Positions 1 to 9,658 of a stretch of 19,977 nucleotides of DNA are shown in pieces. The notes below the pieces were generated by a model. The model worked only from the letters and a program-made list of their open reading frames with translations, did not search any database and was not told the origin of the DNA. The DNA is taken from positions 1-19,977 of the forward strand of contig SLFV01000073.1 in the NCBI GenBank assembly GCA_007124075.1. Reading direction: 5' to 3'. Origin of the DNA: Roseimaritima sp. Its GTDB lineage: Bacteria; Planctomycetota; Planctomycetia; Pirellulales; Pirellulaceae. Made by a program: the position numbers and the translations under genes. The stretch's first letter is position 1, and every line of letters begins with the position of its first letter.

Positions 1-75
1 AAATTGAAAGGTCATATCAATCATTGGCGTTAGGTCCGCTTCGGCCAAAGCCGATTGCTGTTTTTTTACGCGCAT
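1..75 (-). CDS. exbD: ExbD/TolR-family biopolymer transport protein, N-terminal fragment
   Basis: The first 25 codons of a minus-strand gene start at ATG 75 and run off the left edge of the window. The visible peptide has a basic, polar N-terminus followed by DLTPMIDMTFQF, the signature at the entry to the single transmembrane helix of ExbD/TolR. The aspartate of that motif (about residue 20 here) lies near the proton-conducting site of the family. In the family, ExbD/TolR dimers sit inside an ExbB/TolQ pentamer and pass proton-motive force to a periplasmic or outer-membrane partner. The gene begins only 9 bases after the stop of the ExbB/TolQ gene, so the two are almost certainly co-transcribed. 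No clear Shine-Dalgarno sequence precedes it. Whether this is an Exb-, Tol- or gliding-type version cannot be told from 25 residues. Confidence 0.85.
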   Translation of the reverse strand, partial: MRVKKQQSALAEADLTPMIDMTFQF

Positions 76-84
76 GTTAGGGGT

Positions 85-936
85 CTATTTCTTTGTGGTT
101 TGGGGCTGCACGTCTTCGAAGCGGCTCATCAAATTTTCGCTGCTGACACCAACCTCCAGCAATAATCTGGAGACACGATTGCGCAAAATGTTGTAGGCGG
201 CTAATGCGGGGATCGCGATCGCCAATCCGACTAGCGTTGTAAATAAAGCCGTCGAAATCCCCTCGGCCAATTTGGATGGTTCGGGAGTGCTGCCACTGGT
301 TGCAATGACGCGGAAGGAGCTGATCATCCCGTGCACGGTTCCGAACAGCCCAATCATCGGGCTGAGGTTGCCGATCAAAGCCATGTAGCTAAGTCGATGT
401 TCCAACTTCATGCTTTCCTCTTCACCGACCTCCTGCATGGACTCAAGAGCACGGTTGTAACCTCGTGACAGTTTCGCCAGCCCCGCCGACAAGACTTGTC
501 CCAGGACCGATTCATCGGTTCGTGCCAAATCGTAGGCGGCTTGAAATTCCTTCTCATTCAGCATGCCTTCGAACCCTTCGACCAATTCCTGAGGTACTAG
601 GTTTTCGCGTCGTGATGCCAAAAGGTTCATGACTAGTAGCGAAACAAGCGTGAAAGACAATGCAAGGAAGATCAGCAAGTATCCCCACCCCAGCGAACCA
701 ACGACCCAACCCAAAACCGACTGGTCACTGCCAGTGTCCGCAGCCCCAACGGCTTCCGGGGGCGGGGCCGCAGCAGGAGCCTCGGCCGGAGCGGCGGCGG
801 GCGGTGCCGCATCCAGTTCGTCCAGTTCATCTTGGCTAAAGCCGGTCATTGAAAAGGCCAGCACGCTAAGGCTGACAAACACGAGCGCGAATAATTGAAT
901 ACGAACAGGAAACGTGGCACTGCTCAGCGGATTCAT
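85..936 (-). CDS. exbB: MotA/TolQ/ExbB proton channel family protein
   Basis: This is an inner-membrane proton-channel subunit of the ExbB/TolQ family, about 283 aa. The N-terminus has a hydrophobic signal or membrane segment (about residues 12-30), then an Ala/Pro-rich linker (about 43-70) and a long transmembrane helix (about 82-106). After a cytoplasmic helical stretch come two more membrane helices: one carries GNLSPMIGLFGTVHGMI and the other ALFTTLVGLAIAIPALA, the classic MotA/TolQ/ExbB signature. The extra N-terminal hydrophobic segment plus linker is longer than in E. coli ExbB or TolQ and may put a low-complexity region in the periplasm. I chose ATG 936 because GGAG sits 6 bases before it. 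An in-frame TTG at 948 would add four residues but would place that ribosome site inside the gene. It is followed 9 bases later by exbD and preceded by two TPR genes on the same strand. Confidence 0.9.
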   Translation of the reverse strand: MNPLSSATFPVRIQLFALVFVSLSVLAFSMTGFSQDELDELDAAPPAAAPAEAPAAAPPPEAVGAADTGSDQSVLGWVVGSLGWGYLLIFLALSFTLVSLLVMNLLASRRENLVPQELVEGFEGMLNEKEFQAAYDLARTDESVLGQVLSAGLAKLSRGYNRALESMQEVGEEESMKLEHRLSYMALIGNLSPMIGLFGTVHGMISSFRVIATSGSTPEPSKLAEGISTALFTTLVGLAIAIPALAAYNILRNRVSRLLLEVGVSSENLMSRFEDVQPQTTKK

Positions 937-1080
937 AAGTGGCTCCAAGGAATGGCAAAAGTTTGGACGTGACGAAGTCAGTTTTGATCAAAAGGCTAGT
1001 TTAATTTTACGACTCACGGCAGACGTTCCGCCGCGAAATCTCTCGATTCGGGTTGAGACCGGGATGTCGATCACGATGGC

Positions 1081-2118
1081 TCAGCCACCCCAGCCTGGAT
1101 AGCTTTGCTGTAAAACCTGTCGCATCTGTCCGGCTCGGTCAGGTTTGCCAACCTGGGGCCATAGCTGTACCAGAGCGGTTAAGGATTCAACGTGCGCGTC
1201 CGGGGTGTTGGAAAACATCAAATGCGTATGCAGGTATGCACGAATCGCTGCGTCATGCTGACCTGCTTTGGTCATCGCTCGACCGCGAGCATTATAGATT
1301 CTTGCAGCTAACTCGGTGTCGCTTGGGTTTAGTGCTTCGATCAAGGCATTGGATTCCGAGATGGCTGCCTCGGTATCGCCCTTGGAACCCAGCACCGCAA
1401 CGCGTCCGGCCTTCGCCAAATTCTGCAAGCGGGCTTCTTCGGGTGAATTGACCCTCGCGCCGATCACTTTGTCAAACGCATTGAGGGCTTCATCAAGGTT
1501 GCCCATCTGCAAGTCCACTGCACCGATTAAATAGACCGAAGCAATCCTGTTTTCCGTGGCGGTTGATTTCTCCAGTTGTTTGTAAAAATTTTTCGCTCCC
1601 TCGAACTTCCCTTCGGACATGGCTAAATCGCCTAAGGTTCTAGCGGCCGCGAAATGGTGCCAGCTTTCGCCATGCTGCCGTACAAAGTTGATCAGATTCG
1701 CTGCCGCCTGTCCTCGATTCCCCTGCCCCGTCAGCCCCAGTTGCGCTTCGCTGTAAAAACGATAGAAGGCCAAGTCCGCAATGATCACATCGCGTTTGAT
1801 TTTGGAAACATCGACCTTTTTGAATTCTTCGATCGCCTTATCGTACTGAGCATCCATGACGAATTCGCGGCCCCGCGTCAATTCCGGGGGGTCCCCACTG
1901 AACATGATTTTGCTAATCCGGTTGGCAGGAATATTTTGGTCCGTGCCGCCGACCTTAATCGTGATTCCTTGCTTGGTCACGTTGGTAATCGGTCCTGAGA
2001 CAGGGCTGCCACCGATCGGGAAGACGCGATCATTTTGGGCCATGACCGGTCCCGCCACCAACAACGCCAGGACGTTTGCGACCAACCAAGCCTTCGAGTT
2101 GGATGTTTGATTTAACAT
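1081..2118 (-). CDS. Secreted tetratricopeptide-repeat protein (~345 aa)
   Basis: This is an exported TPR protein of unknown exact role. A signal peptide is clear (hydrophobic core about residues 11-26, likely cleavage after PVMA at 27). A short beta-rich segment follows (about 30-70), with SGPITNVTKQGITIKVGG and ending in RISKIMF. I have seen this arrangement in other planctomycete TPR proteins and cannot name it. From about residue 75 to the end the protein is helical with TPR-like repeats, such as GREFVMDAQYDKAIEEFKKV, EGAKNFYKQLEKS, GNLDEALNAFDKVI and GQHDAAIRAYLH. ATG 2118 is preferred over the in-frame TTG at 2130; neither has a good Shine-Dalgarno sequence. It lies upstream of exbB/exbD on the same strand, so a role as a periplasmic partner of that motor, comparable in position to CpoB/YbgF of Tol systems, is a reasonable inference. 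Confidence 0.8.
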   Translation of the reverse strand: MLNQTSNSKAWLVANVLALLVAGPVMAQNDRVFPIGGSPVSGPITNVTKQGITIKVGGTDQNIPANRISKIMFSGDPPELTRGREFVMDAQYDKAIEEFKKVDVSKIKRDVIIADLAFYRFYSEAQLGLTGQGNRGQAAANLINFVRQHGESWHHFAAARTLGDLAMSEGKFEGAKNFYKQLEKSTATENRIASVYLIGAVDLQMGNLDEALNAFDKVIGARVNSPEEARLQNLAKAGRVAVLGSKGDTEAAISESNALIEALNPSDTELAARIYNARGRAMTKAGQHDAAIRAYLHTHLMFSNTPDAHVESLTALVQLWPQVGKPDRAGQMRQVLQQSYPGWGG

Positions 2119-2150
2119 AGGTTTAGTCAAGTGAAAAATGGTGTTTTGTC

Positions 2151-2189
2151 AAAAAAACGAAAAGGCCAGACAAGATGCTGTCGCAGGCC
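2151..2189 (-). terminator. Probable intrinsic terminator or attenuator between the two TPR genes
   Basis: Read on the minus strand, 17 bases after the stop of the large TPR gene, there is a GGCC/GGCC outer arm pair (2189-2186 with 2167-2164) and a GACA/TGTC inner arm pair around a six-base loop. A 3-versus-1 base internal bulge separates them. The stem is followed by TTTTCG and a run of seven T (2163-2151). The geometry fits a rho-independent terminator with a modest stem. The next gene starts about 33 bases later, so it could work as partial terminator or attenuator and give unequal expression of the two TPR genes. Confidence 0.4.
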
Positions 2190-2205
2190 GTTTGTGCCTT
2201 CCTCC

Positions 2206-5200
2206 TCAAGAGCTTGACGAAGTCACCGTTTGCAGTGCTTCTAATCCATTGACAGGCTCGCCTAGGCTGCCTTGTACATCACGCAACAGGCGATCAAATT
2301 TTGTTCGCCACTCCGGGCTGCCCAGGTCGGGGAAGAAACGCAACAAATCACTCGTGAAAGTGATCGCATCCCGCATTTTCTTTTCATCTCTGAGCGCTTT
2401 GCCTTGCAGATAGCGATTCAATGCCAAATGATACCGAGCATTGAAGAACGCGTCACGAAAATTCGGGTTATTGCCAGTCCTTTTACTGATCGTGTTCCAG
2501 CCCCAGATTTGATTTTTCCCTTTATCATCAGGCCGCGAACCGAGAATCGCCATTTCATGCGCCCGTGCGGCTCGGGCCGGGGTATCCGCGCTGGCGATCC
2601 CCCACTGTTGATACGTTAGGGCAGCTTCTTCTTGCGCGGTCAGCATCGTTTGTTTAATGCGGACCACTTCGGCAAACTCTTTAATTGCGTTGGCAAAATC
2701 TCCTTGCAGCCGTGCCATCCGTCCCAGTTGAAAATGCAGTTTGACTCGCTCTTCAGGATCTTGTTCGTTGGCCAGCACCTTCATTAGCATTTCTCTTCCG
2801 CTTTGCAGCAAATCAAACGCTTGACCTGTCGCCGGTGGTTCTGGTTTTGTCATCGCGCCCTCGCCGATTTGGGCAAAGGTTTGACCGACCATCATCAACG
2901 TGCTGCGATCGTCTTGCGCCGCATCCGCGAGGCCGGTCATCAGGGTTTGGAATGCAGTGACCAGCGTTTTTCGCTTGGCTGGCGGTGCGGAATCCATCTG
3001 CTGGCGAATGTCGCGAGCCAACAGTTTGAAGTTGTCAATCATCCTCGCTTTAGACTGCGGATTATCCCCCGCAACTTTTTGCATCCGATTGACAATCTCG
3101 TTGGCTTTTCCTGTCAGTTCATCCGCATTCGCGTCCGCGCTGGTCATCTGGCCAATGAAAACCTGCAAAGCGGTCGTCAATGCGCTGAATTGGAAGTCTT
3201 GCGAGCCCTTGTCGGCCAAAGTCAATGCACCAAAACTGGGGTTTTCCAAAACCCTCATCGCTTCTTCCTGTTTGTCCTGTCGAATCAGCACTTTGGTCAG
3301 GATCAAGCTGGTATCCAATTCACGCTGTGAAACTTGGTCCGGCTGCAGCGGCTTTAGGCCCGCACGCAGGTCCTTCGCAGCGACAGGCAAAAGCTCCGCT
3401 GCTTCGGGGTCTTCCGGGTTTTCTTGCAGTTTCAGTAGGTAGCTATTCCACGTAAGCGTGCCCATGATCCGCAAGAAATTGGCTTTGTCGGGGGAATCGT
3501 CCGGGGTTGCCTCCAGGTGTTTGCGAGCCTCGTCCCAACGCTGTTGGTTCAACGCCACGGCAATCAACGCGCCTCGTGCCCCCGCAACGCCGGGGTCATC
3601 GGGCCAATGACGGACCAGGTAGTTTCCAATCTCACTTAGGCCCCGCATCACCTCATCGCGATGCGAATCCTCCGCATCACGAGCCAATGTCTGGTAGGCA
3701 TTTAACGCGATCATCCCGCCACTCAGCCCGAGCGGATCCCCAGGAGCTGCCTGCGCGAGAAACTCACCCACGACGGCTGCTTCGTGAAAAAGATTCTGAC
3801 GAAACAGGTTGAACGCAAAAAGATTGCGTGCTTGATTGACCAGCGTCGTGTCGTCATCGGGGGCGAGCATCGCCAGTCCCATCTGCAGCAATGTCGAAGC
3901 CTTTTCTCGCTGCTGGGTAATCTCTTTCCCCACTTCGTCCAATTGCGTTTCAATGTCTTCTTTGTCGGCTCCCGGTTCATTGATCTGTCGGTTGAGAACC
4001 TGTTGGCTCAGGGCCAGTTGGTCGCTGCTTTCGATCAGTGTCTTCGCTGCCGTCAACGCTTCGTTCAGCGAGCCGGGCCTTTCCACCTCCACGGTCTGCT
4101 CCTCGGGTTCGACACCCAGGGTCGCCAGTAGGGATCGAGTTTCCTCCACATGGGCGCCCGGGATCTTTCTCGCATCGTTTAGCAGTTGTCGAGCCGCCTT
4201 GGTGGCGTCGTTTTTGTCTTTCGGCTTTTCCGATTTTGCGACCTTTTCCAGGTAGGCTTTGGCCAATTCCAATCGCAGTCTTTGCACCTCGTTGGTTCGT
4301 TTCTCATTCGGCCGCGCCCCGTCAACCCATGGTTGCCCACGATCAATCGCCAGTTGGTAAGCTGGCGGATCTTCCGCAAGCCGGAGCTCGACGGTTCCGA
4401 TTGCGGCCTCGATCTTTAACGATCGCAACCGGTCGTCGTCAACCTGCTCCTGGACTCGTTGGTAGCTATCCAACGCAGCCTTCTGGTCGCCCAGAAGCTG
4501 CTGGATTTGTCCGGCGTACAGCATTGCCCGGGTTCCCGGTGGGTAACCCCGATATTTCTCGCTGAAATCCAGCAATCTTTTCAGTGCCTCCTCCAGCAAC
4601 TCCTTGCCCTGTTCGGCCGGTTTCGAGTAGGTCTCAGCGGCCAAACGCCGAGAATGCGCAGCCTGTAGTTGGGCCTGCATATACTCACCACGATACTGTT
4701 CGCGGCGTTCGGTCAGTCCCGGGTTTTCCGATTCGTTGATCGGGCCCGTTGGCATTGCAGCCAATTCTTCCTTGAGCGTATCGATGATTTTATCAAACGT
4801 CTGCGCAGCAGCTAAATATTCCTTTCTGGTCTTTTCCTTGATTTCGTCGTCCTGCTTGGGATTCCTACTTAGGACCATCGCGTGGATCAATTGCCGCGTC
4901 CCCAAAATGATCCTCGCCTCGGAAACCCGAGGGTGGCTGGGGTTTTCATCGATAAACTGACGCAGGTCCTGCTCGCCAGCAGAGAAATACTTCTCTTGCT
5001 CGGCCGGAATCCTCGTCGCTCCAGCGGCTTCGAAGTAAACTTGCGCGCGTTCCAAATGTTTGGCCTGAAGAAGCTCCCCTGAAACGCCAGGGTAGCTTTC
5101 CAGCGCATCCAGGTATCCCAGCGCGACGTCGAAGTACTCCGCGGACCGCAACCGCTGCAGAAACAATTCCGCCGGTTCACCTGCGACAACACGACAAGGC

Positions 5201-5346
5201 GCGACCACGCTGCTGATCACCATGACAGCAGTAAACAAAACGGGGGGCGCGACACGCGGAGCGTTCGTCCGAGCGGAGACGGGCAAAAAGATCCGTCTAT
5301 TTTGGCTTGGCCCCTTTGCAATTGTTCGCACAATAGACGACTGCAT
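2206..5346 (-). CDS. Large TPR-repeat envelope protein (~1046 aa)
   Basis: This is a long, mostly helical exported protein whose function I do not recognise. With ATG 5346 as start it has a basic N-terminal stretch, a hydrophobic segment near residues 37-55 and a likely signal-peptidase site at the CRVVAGEPAE region. The rest is degenerate TPR-like repeats of about 34 residues, for instance QDLRQFIDENPSHPRVSEARI, LLDFSEKYRGYPPGTRAMLYAGQ and LGRMARLQGDFANAIKEFAEV, separated by charged linkers. The open frame continues upstream to a GTG at 5436. The stretch 5347-5436 contains a good -10 box and encodes no obvious signal sequence, so the later start is favoured; an ATG at 5223 is also possible. 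It is the first gene of the TPR-TPR-ExbB-ExbD cluster. By context it may be the periplasmic scaffold of an energised envelope complex, which is inference. Confidence 0.78.
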   Translation of the reverse strand: MQSSIVRTIAKGPSQNRRIFLPVSARTNAPRVAPPVLFTAVMVISSVVAPCRVVAGEPAELFLQRLRSAEYFDVALGYLDALESYPGVSGELLQAKHLERAQVYFEAAGATRIPAEQEKYFSAGEQDLRQFIDENPSHPRVSEARIILGTRQLIHAMVLSRNPKQDDEIKEKTRKEYLAAAQTFDKIIDTLKEELAAMPTGPINESENPGLTERREQYRGEYMQAQLQAAHSRRLAAETYSKPAEQGKELLEEALKRLLDFSEKYRGYPPGTRAMLYAGQIQQLLGDQKAALDSYQRVQEQVDDDRLRSLKIEAAIGTVELRLAEDPPAYQLAIDRGQPWVDGARPNEKRTNEVQRLRLELAKAYLEKVAKSEKPKDKNDATKAARQLLNDARKIPGAHVEETRSLLATLGVEPEEQTVEVERPGSLNEALTAAKTLIESSDQLALSQQVLNRQINEPGADKEDIETQLDEVGKEITQQREKASTLLQMGLAMLAPDDDTTLVNQARNLFAFNLFRQNLFHEAAVVGEFLAQAAPGDPLGLSGGMIALNAYQTLARDAEDSHRDEVMRGLSEIGNYLVRHWPDDPGVAGARGALIAVALNQQRWDEARKHLEATPDDSPDKANFLRIMGTLTWNSYLLKLQENPEDPEAAELLPVAAKDLRAGLKPLQPDQVSQRELDTSLILTKVLIRQDKQEEAMRVLENPSFGALTLADKGSQDFQFSALTTALQVFIGQMTSADANADELTGKANEIVNRMQKVAGDNPQSKARMIDNFKLLARDIRQQMDSAPPAKRKTLVTAFQTLMTGLADAAQDDRSTLMMVGQTFAQIGEGAMTKPEPPATGQAFDLLQSGREMLMKVLANEQDPEERVKLHFQLGRMARLQGDFANAIKEFAEVVRIKQTMLTAQEEAALTYQQWGIASADTPARAARAHEMAILGSRPDDKGKNQIWGWNTISKRTGNNPNFRDAFFNARYHLALNRYLQGKALRDEKKMRDAITFTSDLLRFFPDLGSPEWRTKFDRLLRDVQGSLGEPVNGLEALQTVTSSSS

Positions 5347-5405
5347 GATCAAGTAACCGGTGAACAGAAAGATGAGACGAGAATCACGACATGACGAATG
5401 CTTCC

Positions 5406-5411
5406 ATTCTA
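5406..5411 (-). promoter_or_regulatory. Candidate -10 element for the TPR/ExbB/ExbD cluster
   Basis: On the minus strand the hexamer TAGAAT matches the sigma-70 -10 consensus at five of six positions. The -35 region (around TGTAAA, 16 bases upstream) is weak. Transcription would begin near 5399 and leave a leader of about 50 bases before ATG 5346. This is part of the reason for preferring that start over GTG 5436. Judged by eye only. Confidence 0.27.
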
Positions 5412-5583
5412 ACGCGGACGAGGAAAGTTTACACACATCTTCATTGCCGTGTTGACAACTTTCTAGTCAGCAATCCACAGCCGGCAAGGTAAATCGGGTC
5501 CGTGTGGGGCCGATTGTGCCAAGGAATTCGGTTAAAATGTAAGCGTCGAGCGAGTTTGTCCCTGGTTTTCGCGGTAGTTTTTG

Positions 5584-6873
5584 ATGCGCATCCCCTCTGG
5601 CCTTAACGACCGCAACCTGTATCGCGATCGCAAACGTCTGCGCCGTGAGCAATCACAAGCAACCCGCCGAGTCCTGCGTCTCGTGTTGGCCCTGGGCGTG
5701 GTTTTAGTCATTATGCGTCAAGCTGCTGACCCCGAGATCTATCGTCCGTTCTTTCCCAGCGGCCCGCAGGATCTCCCGGCACCGCGTCAACAGGACGATT
5801 CAGAGGCTGCCACCGCCACGGAAGTGCCACTACCCACAGCGGGAACACCCACCGTTGCAGGTGTGTTGACTGCTGATCACTGGGCGCGAGAGCAGGTATC
5901 ACGGCTGGAGCCTGAGCAACGCCTGGGGTTAACGCGGTTACTTTTCAAATGGAGGGGGCAGCGAGTTACCCCCTCGCAAGGTCGTTTTGACAGGGAAGAA
6001 ATCTCAGAGCCAGCGATCGATTTGTGGGGGGAATTGCTGGGCCTAATCCCGTCAATCGCGGAGCTCGCTGGGGCGGCTGGCGATTCCGGGCCGGGGACTG
6101 TCGGACCAGGCTTCCGCGAGCAAGTCGTGGGTCGTTTGCAGGGGGCACTTGACGAAACCTATCAACAAGCCGTCAGCGATGGGGCCATCTGGCGTGCAGG
6201 TGATGCCGCCGCATTTTATCGATACCTAGAAATCGCTCAGCAGCCGGAGTTTACCGTTCGATTTGTTAACTCGACTCCGCGCCCACGGAAGGTGGGGGTC
6301 GTGCCGCTGATGCAGCAACCGGAGCAGTATCTGGGGACCAACGTCTGGATGTATGGGCGCGTCGCCCGGAGCGTTCCGGTGCAGGCCAAGCCGAATGATT
6401 TTGGAATCGATCGTTACTGGGAAGTCTGGCTGCGACCCGACGATGGAACCGAACGTGCCGTTATTTTTTACGCTCCCGATGTGCCTGCAGAGATTGCCGC
6501 GATCGGTCCCCTGGCAACGCTGTCTCGCGGTCCGACGGTCGCAATCGCAGGCCGATTTCTGAAGCGTCGATTGTTTCCGGCAGCGATGGGGCCAACCGAA
6601 TCGCCTGCGATCGTGGGTCGGGTTTGGCCGTCGGAGGCGGCGACGACGGTTCCGGCGCAGCGGGCTCCATTTTCCCATCAAACATGGTGGTTGGTGGTAG
6701 GGCTGGCGTCCATGATTGGCGTTACCGTGGCAGGGGTGGTGTTGTGGCGCAGTCGTGTCGCTGACCATCAGTTGCGCATCGCAAGATCACAACGGCGGCG
6801 GCTGGCGCCTGAATTTCTGCGGAAGCTGGCCGACCGATCTGTCTCCGATTCCATTTCCAATTCGGGTAGTTAG
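5584..6873 (+). CDS. Hypothetical bitopic membrane protein with a beta-rich module (protein A of a pair)
   Basis: No family is recognised. The 429-residue product has an Arg-rich N-terminus, a transmembrane helix (about residues 29-46), a Pro/Ala/Thr-rich linker (about 60-95), a helical region (about 98-220), a beta-rich module (about 236-350), a second transmembrane helix (about 368-388) and a short, strongly basic tail. The module has the order GTNVWMYGRV, then YWEVWL, then AVIFYAPDVP, then VAIAGRFLKR, then IVGRVWP. It resembles an OB-like or other small beta barrel. The same order occurs twice in the next gene product. With two helices, the region between them is predicted extracytoplasmic and both ends cytoplasmic. 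ATG 5584 is chosen; a TTG immediately precedes it. The next gene starts 2 bases after the stop, so the two are translationally coupled. The weak -10-like TAAAAT at 5533-5538 lies upstream. Confidence 0.72.
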   Translation: MRIPSGLNDRNLYRDRKRLRREQSQATRRVLRLVLALGVVLVIMRQAADPEIYRPFFPSGPQDLPAPRQQDDSEAATATEVPLPTAGTPTVAGVLTADHWAREQVSRLEPEQRLGLTRLLFKWRGQRVTPSQGRFDREEISEPAIDLWGELLGLIPSIAELAGAAGDSGPGTVGPGFREQVVGRLQGALDETYQQAVSDGAIWRAGDAAAFYRYLEIAQQPEFTVRFVNSTPRPRKVGVVPLMQQPEQYLGTNVWMYGRVARSVPVQAKPNDFGIDRYWEVWLRPDDGTERAVIFYAPDVPAEIAAIGPLATLSRGPTVAIAGRFLKRRLFPAAMGPTESPAIVGRVWPSEAATTVPAQRAPFSHQTWWLVVGLASMIGVTVAGVVLWRSRVADHQLRIARSQRRRLAPEFLRKLADRSVSDSISNSGS

Positions 6874-6875
6874 CA

Positions 6876-8294
6876 ATGGCCAATGCACAGAGTGGTACGC
6901 TGATTCTTGTCGTGTGGGTTCTGGCCAGTGGTGCCGCTTGGGCAGGATCCGTGTTGGAACTGTTAAGCGATTACGATCAGCGTTCGGTTGCGGCGACCGC
7001 ACGCTGGCTGGCTGCGCCGCAGGACACGGAAGCGATTCGCGATGCGGCTCGCTTGCAGTACCAAGTCAAACGGATTGACCAATCGCTCCTGCGGGCCCGA
7101 GCTTCGCGGTCGCCTCATGGAACCGAGTGGATCCCGGGAGATGTGATCCAGATCGATGGGCGGATCACCGGGATTGCCGCGGTTTCCGTGCCCGACCCGC
7201 AAGCCGAAGTGCTGGAGATGCCCAGGCTTTTTAGGCTGGAACTGCAGGCCGACCCACCGCTGAGGGCGGCGTCTGCAGATTCCGCTGCCAGTCAACCTGC
7301 AGGGGACGAACAAGCCATTCGCTGTTTTGTCATGACGGATGCGGTGCCGCGATCGTGGTTGGCGCCCCCGACGCGTTTGGAGACGCGGCGAGTCCAGGTG
7401 GTTGGCGTTATAGTGCACGTGGACCAAGGCAACCAGCCTAGCTTTATCGCTTCCACCATCGTGCAGTGGTACCCAGATGAATCCGAGACGGTGTTGAACG
7501 AGGGCTGGCGGTTATTGTCGGAATTGCGGTTCGATTGCAGCCACTGGGATGAGGTCCAGGAACGCGACAAACGCGGCTTATCCGCGACCGAACCTTTTTT
7601 CGAATTATTGGCCGCCGCCGGGCGAGCGGTTTCCACCGCCACACCACCACAGCCGGTCCAGGTGATCGACCTGTTGGAGCGTTCGCGAGAAATGGTCGGG
7701 CGCTGGATCCGTCTGCGAGCAGAGACAGTGCGAGTGACGCAGATTTTTCTCGATGCAGAAAGCAGTGCTGCTCAGACCCTAGGGCAAGAGCACTATTGGC
7801 AAATCGACGCTTTTGCTCGGCTGGATGGGCGGGTGGTGATCGACACCGAACAGCCGGGTCAGCCAGTAAGTCAACCTGTCGAGTTTGATGGGCGCTATCC
7901 CGTTTCGCTGGTCGTAGCCGAGTTGCCACGCGAGTTGAGTGACGCGTTGGAAACGCAGGGTGGTATGCAGGCGGTAGTCGGCATGATTCGCAGACCGATC
8001 GCCATCGATGGATTTTACTTTCGTCAGTGGAGCTATGACAGCGAGTACATGCAGGCCCGGGGAGCTGGCAGGCAGTTTGGACCACTGGTGATGGTTTCAC
8101 GGCTGACCGTCCTACAGCCTGGCCAGATCCGCAGTCGTGTCAATTGGCAATCGGTCGTGGCGACGGTTTTTTTAAGCGGGTTGGTCTTGGTGATTTTGGT
8201 CAGTTGGTACCTGGGTCGGCACGATCGTCAGGCGGTGTTGCAACGCCGCCAACGCGAACTGGAAATGGATGACAAGTTCTCTCAGTCTACTTGA
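6876..8294 (+). CDS. Hypothetical signal-peptide membrane protein with two beta-rich modules (protein B of a pair)
   Basis: No family is recognised. The 472-residue product begins with a signal peptide or signal anchor (hydrophobic about residues 8-22, AWAG cleavage-like site). A helical stretch follows, then a first beta-rich module (about 82-200: VIQIDGRITGI, LFRLELQ, IRCFVMTDAVP, VQVVGVIVHV, FIASTIVQWYP). Next is a short helical segment (about 225-252), a second module (about 260-405: GRWIRLRAETVRV, YWQIDAF, PVSLVVAELP, MQAVVGMIRRP, PLVMVSRLTVL), a transmembrane helix (about 426-445) and a basic cytoplasmic tail. The order of elements matches the single module of the preceding gene product. 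It starts 2 bases after that gene, strongly suggesting that the two proteins act together at the membrane. The module boundaries are my reading by eye. Confidence 0.75.
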   Translation: MANAQSGTLILVVWVLASGAAWAGSVLELLSDYDQRSVAATARWLAAPQDTEAIRDAARLQYQVKRIDQSLLRARASRSPHGTEWIPGDVIQIDGRITGIAAVSVPDPQAEVLEMPRLFRLELQADPPLRAASADSAASQPAGDEQAIRCFVMTDAVPRSWLAPPTRLETRRVQVVGVIVHVDQGNQPSFIASTIVQWYPDESETVLNEGWRLLSELRFDCSHWDEVQERDKRGLSATEPFFELLAAAGRAVSTATPPQPVQVIDLLERSREMVGRWIRLRAETVRVTQIFLDAESSAAQTLGQEHYWQIDAFARLDGRVVIDTEQPGQPVSQPVEFDGRYPVSLVVAELPRELSDALETQGGMQAVVGMIRRPIAIDGFYFRQWSYDSEYMQARGAGRQFGPLVMVSRLTVLQPGQIRSRVNWQSVVATVFLSGLVLVILVSWYLGRHDRQAVLQRRQRELEMDDKFSQST

Positions 8295-8314
8295 CCGCTG
8301 CAGCGAAGCGTTGA

Positions 8315-9370
<1,056 letters not shown>

Positions 9371-9658
9371 ACTTTCGGCGTTACCGTTGACATGGCGGCG
9401 ACCGAAGCATTAAATTCATCGAGTGTTCGAGATCAGCTGTTCATTCGGTCGTCTGTGATCGACCGACGGTTGGACTGGGTGATAAACGCTTTCATTCTCC
9501 ATTATGAAAAGGCCGCCACCATGTCCTGAGAATGCTGCTTCCGCGTGTTAATCCAGCCCGTAAGATCGGCGCTTGAAACACGCCAGCGAGGGTTTTCTGT
9601 AGCCTTCGGCTCAGCCATTTCTTTCGTGTTGACTTTTACTCTTGTCTGAAGTGAGATA
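9371..9658. other. Intergenic region between mdh and the hydrolase-like gene
   Basis: I see no gene here. A perfect 7-bp stem (9445-9451 with 9460-9466, arm TCGGTCG) with an 8-base loop lies about 75 bases past the mdh stop. It has no following T-run, so it is not a standard terminator; it could protect or process the mdh mRNA 3' end. TTGACT at 9629-9634 resembles a -35 element, but the only -10-like GATAAT (9655-9660) is 20 bases away and overlaps the next start codon, so no promoter is claimed. Confidence 0.3.

Noticed and set aside
629..898. Plus-strand 89-residue open frame with Ala/Ser runs opposite the ExbB gene
   Set aside because: It is the antisense reading of the Ala/Pro-rich linker of ExbB; low complexity, no ribosome site, no recognisable domain.
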